Assembly: GCA_033239005.1 (NCBI GenBank)
Contig: BSQZ01000029.1
Coordinates: forward strand, 5,867,501 to 5,931,500
Direction: 5' to 3'
Origin: Lamellibrachia satsuma
Lineage: Eukaryota; Annelida; Polychaeta; Sabellida; Siboglinidae
Length of the DNA stretch: 64,000 bases
Part shown: positions 1 to 17,354 of the stretch, one piece after another
Numbering within the stretch: the stretch's first letter is position 1
How the letters are laid out: each line of letters opens with the position of its first letter
The notes under the pieces: generated by a model
Seen by the model: the letters and a program-made list of their open reading frames with translations, nothing else
Database searches by the model: none
Told to the model about the DNA's origin: nothing
Made by a program: the position numbers and the translations under genes

Positions 1-1060
1 GCGTTTTTTTCTCAATAATTCATAATGACTCGATAAAAAAACCGCTTCTTGTTAATGGAGTGTTGTAAAGACTCTTTGCGGAAGGTAGTCAAAATTACGT
101 AACTGCGTATTACTGCGCAACTTTCATATTGCTCTACTAAACGAAAATGTCATACTCTCGCTCTCGACGACATTTGCTGTTGAAATTTATGAAATTGGAA
201 ATAATCCCCTTTCTCGGGCGTCCGGTGACCAGAACTGCCAAAGGTCGACAAGTGGTCGACGGAACGTATTTTCAATAAATGATTGATAACTTTTAAATAT
301 GCTATGCTCAATTGTGTTCACTGTTGATCTAGTGATAGGCAATTTTCGTTATCTTAATGAAATTGAACCACGAGTCTTTCTTAAGTTGATGCATATTTAA
401 TATAGTCACTGTTTGGCATTGATTCGACAAAACAGGATTGCATATGTTATGTTTATTCTACGTTTTTAAGTTTTTTTGTCTTGTGTAAGTAGTTGGGTCT
501 CCAGAACAGTGCCCTGTCTTCGGTCGTGCATTGTCCGAGGTGTATCTGTAAAGTTAAGCTGCTACACTACAATTTGTATACAAAGTATGGAACATTCGGT
601 AATTTGTAGTAGAATGTTCCACGTCACAATACATAGTGTGCTTGTAATACAATCGACGAGTCAACAAAACAGCGTACGCGCTCGTTAAACAACTGCAGTC
701 CATATTTAACTGTCGCCTACTCACTGGTGAAAACAACTACAGTCAAAATTTATCAAGCGACCAACTACATTATGATAACACCTGTATTTAAAGAATACAA
801 TCATCAACTCCTAATTTCACAAGAATATTCATATTAAATTACCTGCATTAAGCGACTACGTCATGACAAGGCCATCGCGTCCGAAATGGCGCGTGCGATG
901 ACGATGGAATCCACGATGTTGCAGTTCGGGAGACGATTTGTCACGTGGTTGAATTTACCCAATTGAGAATAAATATGTTTTGTTACCATGTCCATGGATA
1001 CGTTCTTTTGCAGTTTCTGAGCAGTTCAACAGTGTTTCACATCAATAATACAATACATCT
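1..1060. other. No gene recognised
   Basis: AT-rich sequence with only short, unconvincing open frames on both strands. I see no splice-flanked exon, repeat array or transposon motif here. Confidence 0.5.
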
Positions 1061-1061
1061 T

Positions 1062-1225
1062 CTTATTCTTCTTCCCCTTGTTCCCTTGCGGGGTGGGGGC
1101 CAAGTCACTTGATTGCTTCTTCTACTTTCGTTGTTAATGTTCTCCATTTCCCTCTGTCTTCCGCGGTGGTCGTCCACTCTTGGCTGTTCCTACCTGCCCA
1201 TTCAAGATCTCGTTTGACACAGTCT
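1062..1225 (-). pseudogene. C-terminal fragment of a non-LTR retrotransposon RT
   Basis: On the minus strand a short frame reads VKRDLEWAGR...EWTTTAEDRGKWR and then stops. This is the basic, Trp-rich tail typical of LINE endonuclease-reverse transcriptases of invertebrates (WRRTV-x-RDL type). Only the last 40 or so codons and a short 3' UTR remain. It abuts a second, longer LINE whose 3' end starts near 1228; the AATACAATACAATG stretch between them looks like the tail of that neighbour. It is a dead fragment. Confidence 0.6.
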
Positions 1226-1227
1226 TT

Positions 1228-3585
1228 GTATAATACAATACAATGCATTATAAAACACTTCTTACTTACGGCTTACGGATCCCTTGGGCGCTATGTGTCG
1301 CATAGGGCATGTACAAAAGTCCGCCATTCCGCCCTGTCGGTCGCCCTCTGTGCCGCCTCTGCCCATGACGTCCACCCAAACGCATCTCGTTCTTTTTCCG
1401 CCATTCTCCGCCATGTCTCTTTTGGTCTTCCGATCGCTCTCTTTCCCACAGGTATCCAATTCATCACTATACGGCAGTCATTTGTATTTTCAAATCGAAG
1501 GATATGGCCAATAAAACTCCATCGTCTAGGCTTGATGATGCCTGTTATCCTGCTTATTTCTACCTCTTCATACAGGATTTCGTTTGAAATTTTGCTAGAA
1601 TATATGTAGAATTCGACGCAAACATCTATTGTGAAATGTATTGAGCCTTTGTCCATCATTTTGGTTTACCTTCCAGTATTCTGCTCCGTATAGTAGAACT
1701 GACATCACATTGCTCTTGTAGATTCTGAGTTTCGTTTTCCTTCTGTATTGGCTTGATGCCCACACTTTCCTCAGTTTATAATAGGCTGCTCTCGCTCTCT
1801 TTATGCGTGCGCTTATATCTGCTGTTGAACCTTTGTCTGCATCCATAACTGAGCCTAGATAAGTGAAACTATCAACAGTCTCTACATCATCTATGCCTAT
1901 TACTGTTGGTTAGTTATCATCAGTCTTGATCTTCATCACTTTCGTTTTGGCTGTGTTTATGTGTAGTCCAATTCTCTTTGCATGCACTTCTAGCTTGTTT
2001 GTCTTCTGCTGTAAGTTTCTTCTTGATGTTGATAACAGAGCTAAATCGTCTGCAAAATCTAGGTCTTCCATCGTATCTAATCCCCATTGAATTCCTCTTT
2101 TCCTTCTAGTTGTTTTCCGCATGATCCAGTCTATCACCAGTACAAACAAAAACCCTGACATCACACATCCTTGCCTCGCTCCCGACATCACAGGAAACCA
2201 TTTTGACAATTTGCCTTCATGCTCAACTGCATATCTGAAGTTTTTGTAAGACATTTTCACAAGATTGATAATTTTGGATGGAATTCCATAGTATTTCATA
2301 ATTCCCCATAAAGTCTATATGTGAATACTATCAAAAGATTTCCTAAAATCCACATAGTTGATGAAGAGTGGGCTATTCCATTCGAGGCACTGGTCGATGA
2401 TATTTCTTAATATAAATTTGCTGCATACATCCTTTCCCCCTTCTGAAACCTGCTTGTTCTTTCCTCAGTTTGTTATCGAGCGCATCTCTTAGCCTGACTA
2501 TAATCACCCTTCCCAGCACCTTGCTGGGAACTGACAACAACGTAACACCTCTCCAGTTATTACAATTCTCCAGGTCACCTGTTTTATGTAATTTAATGAG
2601 TACTCCTTTCTGCCATTCTTCAGGTATTTCTTCATTCTTCCATATTAATTTGAACACTTCCTCAAGTTTTCGTGCTACCATATTACTCTGTGTTTTCAAC
2701 ATTTCAGCCTGTATGTTATCAACTCCTGGTGATTTACCGTTTCCCAACGCTTTTTTACTTTTTTTCAATTTCTTCTATAATAGGCGGATTAGTGTCAATG
2801 TCTATGTCGAATAATTCATTGTTTGGAACATCAACAGGATCGTCGGGTGCCTCTGAGTTCAGAACCTCAGAGAAGTGTTCTCTCCATCTATCTCTCTGGT
2901 CTGCTTCTGATTTTATTACTTCTCCACCTTTGGTCTTGATCGGTGTACTTTTTCTGCAGCTTTCATTAGTTATTTTCGTGGTCATTGTAAACAATATTCT
3001 TTGTTCACCTCTGTTTGCAGCATTCTCTGCTTGTTTTGCAATGTCGTCCATACACGTCCTTTTGTCTGCACGGACACTGTTTTTAACTTCTTTGGCTCTA
3101 TTCTTGTTCTTTAGTATTGTCTTTAGTCTTTCCGACTTGGTAGGATTGATTTTGTCCTAGATTGCTTTCCGTTCGCTTACTTTTTCCAGGCTTCTTCCTG
3201 TTATCCATCCTGGTTGTGCGTGCGTTCTGAATCCAAGGACTTCTTCGCTAGCACCACAAATAGCTTCCTTCACCCCTGACCAACAATCCTCTACTCTTTC
3301 AATGTGTTTCAACACCTGGAACCTATTACTCAGTGCAATCTTGAACTCTTGAGCAGTTTCATACACTCGAAGCTTATAAACATCATACCTCTTTCTACCG
3401 CCCTTCTCCACCCACTGTCTACACAGCTTAAGTTGGATATTAGCTACAACAAGTTCGTGATCACTGCCTACATCTGCTCCTCTCCTTACTTTTACGTCTT
3501 TCAATGATCTTTTGAATCATCTATCAATTGTGATGTAATCAATTTGGTTCTTGGTAACTCCATTTTGGTGATGTCCACGTTAACT
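1228..3585 (-). mobile_element. 5'-truncated, decayed RTE-like LINE (endonuclease end plus RT)
   Basis: Minus-strand frames follow one another in the order of a LINE ORF2. First comes the end of the APE endonuclease (GSDHELVVANI near 3450, preceded by NQIDYITID). The RT follows, with GKSPGVDNIQAEM (about 2730), W...IPEEWQKGVLIKLHK, EQAGFRRGKGC, SGARQGCVMS (about 2180) and the catalytic DFADDLALLS (about 2050). The LLYGAEYW segment (about 1680) and the C-terminal GRPKETWRRMAEKERDAFGW tail (about 1350) complete it. Stops and frameshifts separate the blocks, and the 5' half of the endonuclease is missing, as expected from incomplete reverse transcription. The motif set fits RTE-type elements; the clade is tentative. 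It cannot mobilise itself. Confidence 0.8.
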
Positions 3586-3589
3586 TGTG

Positions 3590-4015
3590 GATGCCCTTGT
3601 GCGGAAACGCTAAAATCCTTGGGGGCCAAGTTCGGCAGCGCTCCACGACAAAAGGGGTTAGGCAGTTTCTAATCGATAAGCAGTTCCAGTTGTAAACAGT
3701 TGTATTGGTACGCTGGGGAGCTATGGAAGATAAGCAAGTTTAAACAGGTGAGTTTTTAGTTTACGGCGAAATGTTGTTATATTTCATACAGACTTAGCCC
3801 TAACAGGGAATGGGTTCCACAGAGCCGTCCAGATAGTGAGCGGAAAAAGTGAGCGGTACACATGTGCACATGCGCATACGTAACATATTTTCAAACAAAA
3901 ACGAAGGTTTTTATGTTCCTATGAAATTCTTCAACGGAAATACTATCCACAATTGCATGGAATTGAAATTGAGATATATATTTACAAAAATCATGAGTTT
4001 ACCAAAGGAAATAAC
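3590..4015. other. No gene recognised
   Basis: Intergenic sequence between a LINE and a repeat-flanked esterase fragment. I see no conserved reading frame or repeat. Confidence 0.4.
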
Positions 4016-4017
4016 TA

Positions 4018-4710
4018 TGTGCAGAATATGCACATCAAATGTTGTGGCATTGGTGAAATCGTGAGTGACTTTCATTCCATTCACTATGTGGCGCCACTGG
4101 TGGTGAGTTTGATCATAACTGCCACAACTTGATTATCAATTCAAAATGGACAGTTACGGAGTGATATGAACAAGTGTTTGGATGAGCAACGCAATTGTTG
4201 TTTATTGTGTGCGACAGGAAAGGAGCTTTGCTGATATAGTATCACAAGGGAAGGCGAGGAAAGCCCGATTATTTATGGGGGATTCCATCATTAGGAAAGT
4301 GATTAAAATTGTAAACAGAGGAGATGACATAACAATATGCCTACCAGGGACAAACATAGATAATATAGCAGAGAAGGAAGGACAAGTCATGGGTGGTGGC
4401 ACGGGAGGTGCTGTTCTCGTACATGTGGGAACGAACAATGTCGAGAAGGAAGGACAAGTCATGGGTGGTGGCACGGGAGGTGCTGTTCTTGTACATGTGG
4501 GAACGAACAATGTCGAGAAGGAGGGAACGTCGGCCATCGTTGGTACAGGAGGTTGGTCAAGACACTTAAAGAGGCACGAATTGGACGGATTGTTTTGTCG
4601 GGGATATTACCAATAATGGGAGGCAGATGTGCAGAATCTGCACATGAAATGTAAGTTGTAACAGTGGTGAAATGGTTAATGGCGCCACTGGTGGGGAGTT
4701 TGGGGCGTTC
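4018..4710 (+). repeat. Imperfect direct repeats flanking a 0.5-kb insert
   Basis: The sequence from 4018 (TGTGCAGAATATGCACATCA...GGCGCCACTGGTGG) returns in diverged form from 4627 (TGTGCAGAATCTGCACATGA...GGCGCCACTGGTGG). Each copy is roughly 80-95 bp, and they bracket the SGNH-like fragment. They could be remnants of a tandem duplication or the terminal repeats of a small composite element. Confidence 0.55.
4182..4640 (+). pseudogene. SGNH/GDSL-esterase-like fragment (LINE ORF1-type)
   Basis: The frame contains LFMGDSIIRKV, which carries the GDS block-I serine motif, then VNRGDDITICLPG and VLVHVGTNN, which matches the GTNN block of SGNH hydrolases. After a frame change near 4555 the expected continuation LKEARIGRIVLSGILPIMGG is legible. 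Such domains occur in ORF1 of some CR1-type LINEs and in short domesticated proteins. A 72-bp (24-codon) segment, EKEGQVMGGG...HVGTNNV, is duplicated in tandem at 4371-4442 and 4443-4514. There is no catalytic Asp-His block downstream and the frame is broken, so it is almost certainly non-functional. I cannot tell whether it came from a LINE or a host gene. Confidence 0.55.
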
Positions 4711-4714
4711 AGTG

Positions 4715-5685
4715 TCGCATTTAATATTGCATCCCGATATCGCACGAATCATGTAAACGTGTGTGTAATAAGTATTTTATTGATATGGAAACATCGTTAA
4801 ATATCTGCGGACTAAGATCGGGCTTGCGTTGTCCTGGATACTCGATTGTTTTTATCATACACTGTTACATTATCCAATAGAGACCACACGGGTTATTTAG
4901 GGTAGCCTCATATGTATGCATTCAGTATTGCGCTTGTTTATGGAGTCTGCACTTCACATATTGTTAAATGTTAGTCAGTTCTGACATAAGGCTGTTGGGT
5001 ACGATAACAAACATACGCGGCTGTGGTTGCGTGCTACCTTGCGATGAAGACTAAAACACCAAACATTATGTTGTTTCCTTGTCTCATTGTCACTCCCATG
5101 ACAATCTAATCATTGCAGCAGCTCATTATAGGAGATAATTAATATAATATGCAATCGGTTGCATCGTTGTCTCACTGTTGTTCGTAAGTACTGAGTAGAG
5201 TTGTCCGGATAAAGTGTCTTATTACATTAATGATGCTGCTTTGATTTTTTTTCGGTGCGAACTGTACGTATATAAGATGACATCATCGGGACCTTTGCTT
5301 TCATTGTGTCGTTAGTTGTTATCTCCAGTGCGGAGCCGTCGAGTAATTCCTTAATGAACGCGTTTATCAGACGTATAAAGGCGTTTCAGTTATTTGTCGA
5401 TGTTATTATTAGAACGCTACGAATAGCGAAATGTAACGTTCTACGCAGCTTTATTCCAGACAAATTTCTAAATTACTGTATATTCTGCGTTTCGGGTACG
5501 CGTTATTCTGTTAGCTGCTTAACTTAAAACGGCCACTTTAGACATTATACGGAACCTGCACCATATTCTGGAGACCCAACTAGTAACATTACACATAAAT
5601 GTAAATTTTATTTCAACACTAAAATTGTAAAACATGATACTTTACTGTGCGTATTGTAAACAAAATGCACTTGGATCCGCAACTC
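4715..5685. other. No gene recognised
   Basis: Unique-looking AT-rich sequence. I found no convincing exon, RNA gene or repeat array. Confidence 0.4.
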
Positions 5686-5689
5686 AACT

Positions 5690-5985
5690 AACACGAACTC
5701 CGCCATGCACCAACTCAACTAACACTAACTCGGCCATGCACCAACTCAACTAACACCAACTTGGCCTTGCGCCAACTCAACTAACACCAACTCGGCCATG
5801 CACCAACTCAATTAACACCAACTCGGTCATGCACCAACTCAACTAACACCAAATCGGCTATGCGCCAACTCAACTAACACCAACTCGACCATGCACCAAC
5901 TCAACTAACACCAACTCGGCCATGCACCAACTCAACTAACACCAACTCGGTCATGCACCAACTCAGTTAACATCAACTTGATTTA
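5690..5985 (+). repeat. 31-bp minisatellite, about 9 copies
   Basis: The unit is CCAACTCAACTAACACCAAC followed by TCGGCCATGCA, with single-base variants such as GGTCATGC, GACCATGC and GGCCTTGC. It runs directly into the head of a tRNA-derived SINE. A degenerate echo of the motif (AACTCGACCCAAACCAACACG) lies on the other side of that SINE at 6308-6385. Confidence 0.9.
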
Positions 5986-6300
5986 CACCAAGCACGATGG
6001 CTTAATGATTAGAAAATCGGAATCTCAGTTGAGCGAACCCGGGTTCGAATCTTCTGTTTCGAAGTTTAGGCAATTTCGTTCACTCACAATTGTTTCAGTT
6101 AACTCGTTTGCATACCGGATATATACATTGCTGGATATGTGGACGAATAATCTTCGCGCAGGAATGTCAAGGTGGCTGAATACTTCCTAGAAAAGTCGAG
6201 TTGATGTCGGAAATGAACAGGTCTACCAGAAGGTGAAGTAAAACTGTTCAAGCGGTCCTACGGACTGGATTCTGCGCTATGCAAGAACGCTCTTTTTTAG
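5986..6300 (+). mobile_element. tRNA-derived SINE
   Basis: The head resembles a tRNA. An A-box-like GATGGCTTAATGATTAG (from about 5996) is followed about 35 nt later by the B box GGGTTCGAATC (about 6040). The body continues TTTCGAAGTTTAGGCAATTTCGTTCACTC. The 3' part, GGACTGGATTCTGCGCTATGCAAGAACG, recurs in diverged form at 43075-43110. Pol III promoter boxes followed by a non-tRNA body and a shared tail define a SINE. The tRNA portion is diverged and is not a functional tRNA gene. Confidence 0.75.
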
Positions 6301-6638
6301 CTTTTGACAACTCGACCCAAACCAACACGACCCACACCAATTCAACCAAAATCAACACGACCCATGTCAGCTCTACCCAACACAGCCCAGTTTCGTGGTT
6401 TACTTCGGGGAGGCTATGTTATAGGTTCTTGTCTATAGAGAGGACATGTACCAGCATGGGAGGCTTACGCACTAATGTTCCCTTTCACCCCCAAAGGGAA
6501 CCAGCTGAATTAGAACGCGAATAGTACGAAGCTATGAAGCCCATAACATGACATCGTCAGCAATCCTAGCTCGTTCTAGAGCGAATCTATAAAATTGCCG
6601 GTTTCTAGCGGCAGGGTTGCGATCAAGACCGATACGAA

Positions 6639-7476
6639 TGTAGGGGAGACCGGGGAAAGTTGTTACTGAGTAGCTTTACGAAATCATGGCGCACATATGG
6701 AGATACAATCGACGGTAGTTGGTTGGACGTCCACCAGCAGACACACTGTTAACAATTGGGGAGTTAAGAAGACGGCATTTACGAGGTATGGAAACAAATT
6801 ACTTTTTAACCACCAAAGACGTTTTTTTGGTATGTCTACATAATATCATCTCACACATCTACATTTTATGTTTCGTGAATGAAACTTGAACATGTCTTCT
6901 GTGTAGTATGTAGAGTTTATATTATGTAGTATAAGGGGTTATGCTGAAATTCAGGATTTGTTTTCGTCCACGTGCGTTCAACTACAAAAACTATGTGCGT
7001 ACGTGTGTGTATCATTCAATCAAGTAAAGGTCGCATTACATTCATGATGCTATTCACTATATCATACTCCAATCAATAATTTATATACCATTCACAATTG
7101 ATTGTTATATAATAATCCGGGGAACGAGTGCCATTTGGTAACTAAAATGAAAATTTAATATATGAAGCTGTGAATACCTACATTGTTATGCACACTCTGT
7201 ATAAGATGTATAAATATGTATAATCCAATTAATGTAATAACAATAACATGTTCGAGTGACCCTTGCCCCGACTACAGGGCTAGTTGTTACAGTCGACGGC
7301 GCCAGGGTAATATGACATTTCTACCTAAGTACAATACGGAATATCAATGATATGGTACATTTTATTAAGAAGAATAATTACTTTAATATATACGTTGACG
7401 TAAAAAAAATGCATTTGTCGTACTGTTAAAAAAAAATTACGGAACATTGTAACAACTAGCCCCGGTCTCCCCTACA
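6639..7476. mobile_element. Non-autonomous TIR DNA transposon (MITE-like, 0.83 kb)
   Basis: The left end TGTAGGGGAGACCGGGG...AGTTGTTAC (6639-6666) is the inverted complement of the right end GTAACAACTAGCCCCGG...CTCCCCTACA (7449-7476), with only two or three mismatches. If the terminus is GGGGAGACC, both sides are flanked by TA, giving a possible TA target duplication. The AT-rich interior has no transposase frame. An extra copy of the TIR core, GGGCTAGTTGTTACAG, sits inside near 7277. Superfamily not assigned. Confidence 0.75.
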
Positions 7477-7536
7477 CCCACACCATAAGCTAATCGGGTG
7501 AAACTGAATGGTCCATCGGTAGAATGTCTGTCACAC

Positions 7537-7977
7537 GGTCGGTCGGTCGGTCGGTCGGTCGGTCGGTCGGTCGGTCGGTCGGTCGGTCGGTCGGTCGGTC
7601 GGTCGGTCGGTCGGTCGGTCGGTCGGTCGGTCGGTCGGTCGGTCGGTCGGTCGGTCGGTCGGTCGGTCGGTCGGTCGGTCGGTCGGTCGGTCGGTCGGTC
7701 GGTCGGTCGGTCGGTCGGTCGGTCGGTCGGTCGGTCGGTCGGTCGGTCGGTCGGTCGGTCGGTCGGTCGGTCGGTCGGTCGGTCGGTCGGTCGGTCGGTC
7801 GGTCGGTCGGTCGGTCGGTCGGTCGGTCGGTCGGTCGGTCGGTCGGTCGGTCGGTCGGTCGGTCGGTCGGTCGGTCGGTCGGTCGGTCGGTCGGTCGGTC
7901 GGTCGGTCGGTCGGTCGGTCGGTCGGTCGGTCGGTCGGTCGGTCGGTCGGTCGGTCGGTCGGTCGGTCGGTCGGTCG
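7537..7977. repeat. Pure (GGTC)n microsatellite, about 110 units
   Basis: An essentially uninterrupted GGTC tetranucleotide run of about 440 bp that grades into a few TTCG units at its right edge. All three frames on both strands stay open (VGRS or PTDR repeats); these are not genes. The lack of interruptions implies recent expansion or an active slippage locus. Confidence 0.97.
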
Positions 7978-8240
7978 TGAAATCATTCGTTCGTTCGTTG
8001 CCATTGTGTTGTTTCAATCAAACCTGTCTTAAACGACCGCTCAAAGAAGAGCTCATATGAATCTTGGTGATCCCGTTACCTGCCTCATTAGTCCTGACAA
8101 ACAAGCTCTATGAAACCACAAACAATAAATAATAACGTCGTGGATTCAGCTGTGCTTACATCTGTATTGTTTCAGACAATTGGATACATTAAACAGCAGC
8201 GATTGTGTGAAGAAATTCACGATTAACAGCCATTTTACCC

Positions 8241-9681
<1,441 letters not shown>

Positions 9682-9829
9682 GTTTTCGTAGGTTTGTTTT
9701 CTGGAAAGCTGAACGAATTGGCTTCTTTTTCTGAAAACTTAAATCCACTATAAGATAAGTTTTCAAGAAAAACGACAAAAACTAGGCAAAAACAAACGAT
9801 TCAGTGAAGTGTTAGTTAACATCAAAAGA

Positions 9830-9992
9830 AAATATACATACATACATGCATTCATATATACATACATACATACATACATACATACATGTATACATGCACA
9901 CACACATCCATATACATACATACATACAAACACACATGCATGCATACATGCATGCACACATACACACATACACACATACACACATATATACA
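9830..9992. repeat. (TACA)n/(CACA)n microsatellite
   Basis: Imperfect TACA and CACACA repeats lying in the predicted leader intron of the defensin-like gene. Confidence 0.9.
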
Positions 9993-10213
9993 TAAAGTTC
10001 GGCTTGGCGATATTGTTCTAAAAAAGGCTAGTTGAATGAAACATCGAAACCCCGTACAATTGTAGTGACCACAACATACAGACTAGTCCTTTAATTGAAC
10101 GATGCCGAGTGTTGGAAACAACTAGAAAACATCTAGGAAATTAGTAATAACAGTGACAACGTAACATAATTATGTAGTTATTACACTAAAGTAGTAAAAT
10201 GTGGCTACTGTAT

Positions 10214-10310
10214 ACTTACATTGCAGAGCAGTTCGTTGAAGTACGCAGCCAGAGGCTTAGAACTGTGGTTGTTTCAGGCGGCTGCTCGTCGCCTTTATAG
10301 GGGATCACAC
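10214..10310 (-). promoter_or_regulatory. TATA promoter and non-coding first exon of the defensin-like gene
   Basis: On the minus strand CCCCTATAAAGG places TATAAA at 10299-10294. Initiation would be expected near 10265. A short leader ending CTGCTCTGCAAT then meets the donor GTAAGT (10219-10214). The block is conserved with 63739-63840, including the TATA position and donor, which supports its being a real promoter. A leader intron of about 480 bp would connect it to the signal-peptide exon. Confidence 0.72.
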
Positions 10311-11054
10311 GACACTCTTTTTCCGAATGTCTGTCACGGTCATAAGACGACCATGAGAAACCGTTTGGCCGAACCCATATTTATCTTGGCATCGTTCGTG
10401 GATGCGGTCAGGGAGTGGTGGACGTATGAAAACACAAGTTGTGTTTTACTTCCACTAATATTACAAACATCTATTTCACGAACTTTGAATGGGCTTTTGT
10501 GAGTACATTTGTTCATAAATCCGTTTTACAAATGTTATAAACATTGTCCAATCAAAACTGCAAATGTTGTTTACTCCAGAACGACTTGTAACTTAACAGT
10601 TGATACAACTCACCTGTAACATTGATACTGGCACAAATGTTGTTTAAGATAAAATAGTATAACCGGTGGCGTTTTACGTGCTGGCGTAAATATGCGTATA
10701 TTTGTGCAACCCCACCAGAATATATTGGTAGTGATTACGTTTAATTTTGTGTATGTACATTGTATGTGTGCAAAATTGTCTGTTCTCTTGTGGCCGAAAT
10801 CTTGATTTTTCTACGATGTCTTAAAACAAAGATTCATCATGTATGAAAACACAATGTCGGAGTGTCGAATATTGCGAACTGGTATGAGACGCCGACCGCA
10901 TTCTACACAGGAACCTATCTAAGTATCAAACGAAACGGTTGTGTTTGAACATCAGCTACCGTCGAACCTGCAAGGCGCAGCATCGAGAGGAGCATATTTG
11001 ATAACAAATAGCTCCCCTTTCACAGCTGTTCACCAAACTACAGAATAAATATGT
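10311..11054. other. Upstream region of the defensin-like gene; no further gene seen
   Basis: The first 40-60 bp beyond the TATA box (TGTCACGGTCATAAGACG on the plus strand) are conserved with the promoter copy at 63.86 kb and may hold regulatory sites. The rest shows no exon or repeat I can identify. Confidence 0.4.
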
Positions 11055-15745
<4,691 letters not shown>

Positions 15746-16545
15746 CTTACCATTTCCCTGATGTTCTTGTTTCTTATTATGTCTCGTCTGGTCTTGTTAA
15801 CGGCTCTTCTTAGACATCTCATCTCGCAGGTGGTGGTCTTTCTGTGAAGGTTTTTTTTGTCAGGGTCCATGTCTGGCACTGTTATGTCAGGGTGGTGATG
15901 AAGATGGAGTTGATGAGCGTTGCTTTGGTTTCGATGGGGACGTTGGGGTGTTTCAGGTAGCGGTGCAAGATGGTAGCTGACATGGTTGGCCTTCTGGACT
16001 ATTGTTTCGACTTATCTGTTAAATCGTCCATCTTCTGTAAATATGCTACCGAGGTACTTGAACTCGGTCACTTGCTGGAGCTGAGTGCCATTGATGTTGG
16101 TGTTGAGTTTGTTGGGTGTTCTGCTCATTTTCGTTGTCTCGGTCTGGCTGATGCTGATCTTCATGTCGTATTCTTCACAGACTATTTGTATGCTATTTGT
16201 TTGCTATTTGTATGCTTGCTCAGGCTATTTGTATGCTTTTGGAACTTCTTTTCATCTTCATTTGCCAGGCTTTGATCATACGCAAACAACATTTCATTTT
16301 AGGCTTCTGGTTCTGGGTTTGCCTCCTTTGTTATCTTGTCTATGTATACAATGGACACCATTGGTGATAGTGCACACCCTTGGCTCACTCCAGATGAAAT
16401 TTGGAACCAATCTGTGAGTCCGTTTGGGTTCCGGACTGAGCTCAATCTGTTAGCGTAGATGGCTCTGATGTTGTCCAGGAGTTGTCCTTTCACGTTGTGC
16501 GTTTCCAGTAGTCTCCAACAGTTGTCTCTGTTAACCTTGTGATGA
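15746..16545 (-). pseudogene. Decayed LINE reverse transcriptase fragment
   Basis: Minus-strand pieces in order are GLTDWFQISSGVSQGCALSP (about 16400), MLFAYDQSLANEDEKKF in place of a FADD core (about 16290), NGTQLQQVTEFKYLGSIF (about 16070) and CEMRCLRRAVNKTRRDIIRN (about 15800). These are consecutive RT motifs of a non-LTR element. The catalytic FADD appears as FAYD, and multiple stops are present. A small internal CAAATAGCATA repetition has expanded at 16190-16230. The 26-bp minisatellite begins exactly where this fragment ends. Confidence 0.75.
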
Positions 16546-16785
16546 CTAAGACATTATAATAAATCTTCATTATAAACATGAAATGTGAACAGGTGAAAAT
16601 TATCAAAACATAATTACTCAAATTGTAAAATGTCATAATTATATGCAATGTATCTTCTCAATGTAGATTATTTTCCAGCAAAATGAAAAACTTATTCCAC
16701 TAAGTCTGGTGAATACGATATTTTATAAATGACATAAATCCCATTGCTACCACAGTTCACACAAAACAATTCTAGATAAATTATA
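16546..16785. other. No gene recognised
   Basis: AT-rich sequence between two LINE fragments. No motif seen. Confidence 0.4.
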
Positions 16786-16950
16786 TTGCTAGGTGGGGAA
16801 ATATTCTTAGATAAGTATGATATAATCAGTTCAAACCAGTGTGGCTTTAGATCTGATATATCCACATATATTGCTCTTCTAGAATTGGTTGAAGAAATTA
16901 CAAGTACACTGGATAGTAAAAAGTATGATATTGGCGTCACCGACGAATGT
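16786..16950 (+). pseudogene. Short Jockey/CR1-type RT fragment
   Basis: The frame reads ISSNQCGFRSDISTYIALLE and LVEEITSTLDSKKYDIGV, which matches RT fingers block 2 (NQYGFR...ST..ALLELVEEI...LD). Similarity ends before the first catalytic aspartate (VFIDLSKAFDT expected). It is a relic of about 55 codons. Confidence 0.65.
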
Positions 16951-17354
16951 AGCTGGCACATTAAGTGGTTGCAAACTTACATGCCATAGTGCCATAAAAA
17001 TAATGCATTCCTACCCTGTCTTTGATAAAAGTCCATTGCATAAAGCCAGTAGTTCATTTAAGGTTAGTTACAAAATCAATTACAAATGGTACAACAAAAG
17101 CGATACAATTTATGTTTGTGTAAAGGAATGTCATGGCTACAGTATTCTACCAAATACCAGCGTGGAATTCAGCTTTAGACTCGTCCAAATTATAGGCAAA
17201 ATTTTTTCGTGGTTCTTTTATAGCAAGTACAAGATTGTCTCTTGTTTGCAGATAACATGAAAACACAGTGGTCGAAACCATCGCTGGGTATCCCTACTGC
17301 ACTGAACGAAATTAATCAAAACCATGTCGTACATTGATATATCCAAATGTTATT
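16951..17354. other. No gene recognised
   Basis: Open frames are short and have no recognisable motif. Confidence 0.35.

Noticed and set aside
7537..7977. Telomere-like repeat
   Set aside because: GGTC is not a known metazoan telomere motif and the tract is internal, flanked by unique sequence on both sides.
7490..8060. VGRS and PTDR repeat proteins on both strands
   Set aside because: Direct consequence of the (GGTC)n tract; both strands and all frames are open.
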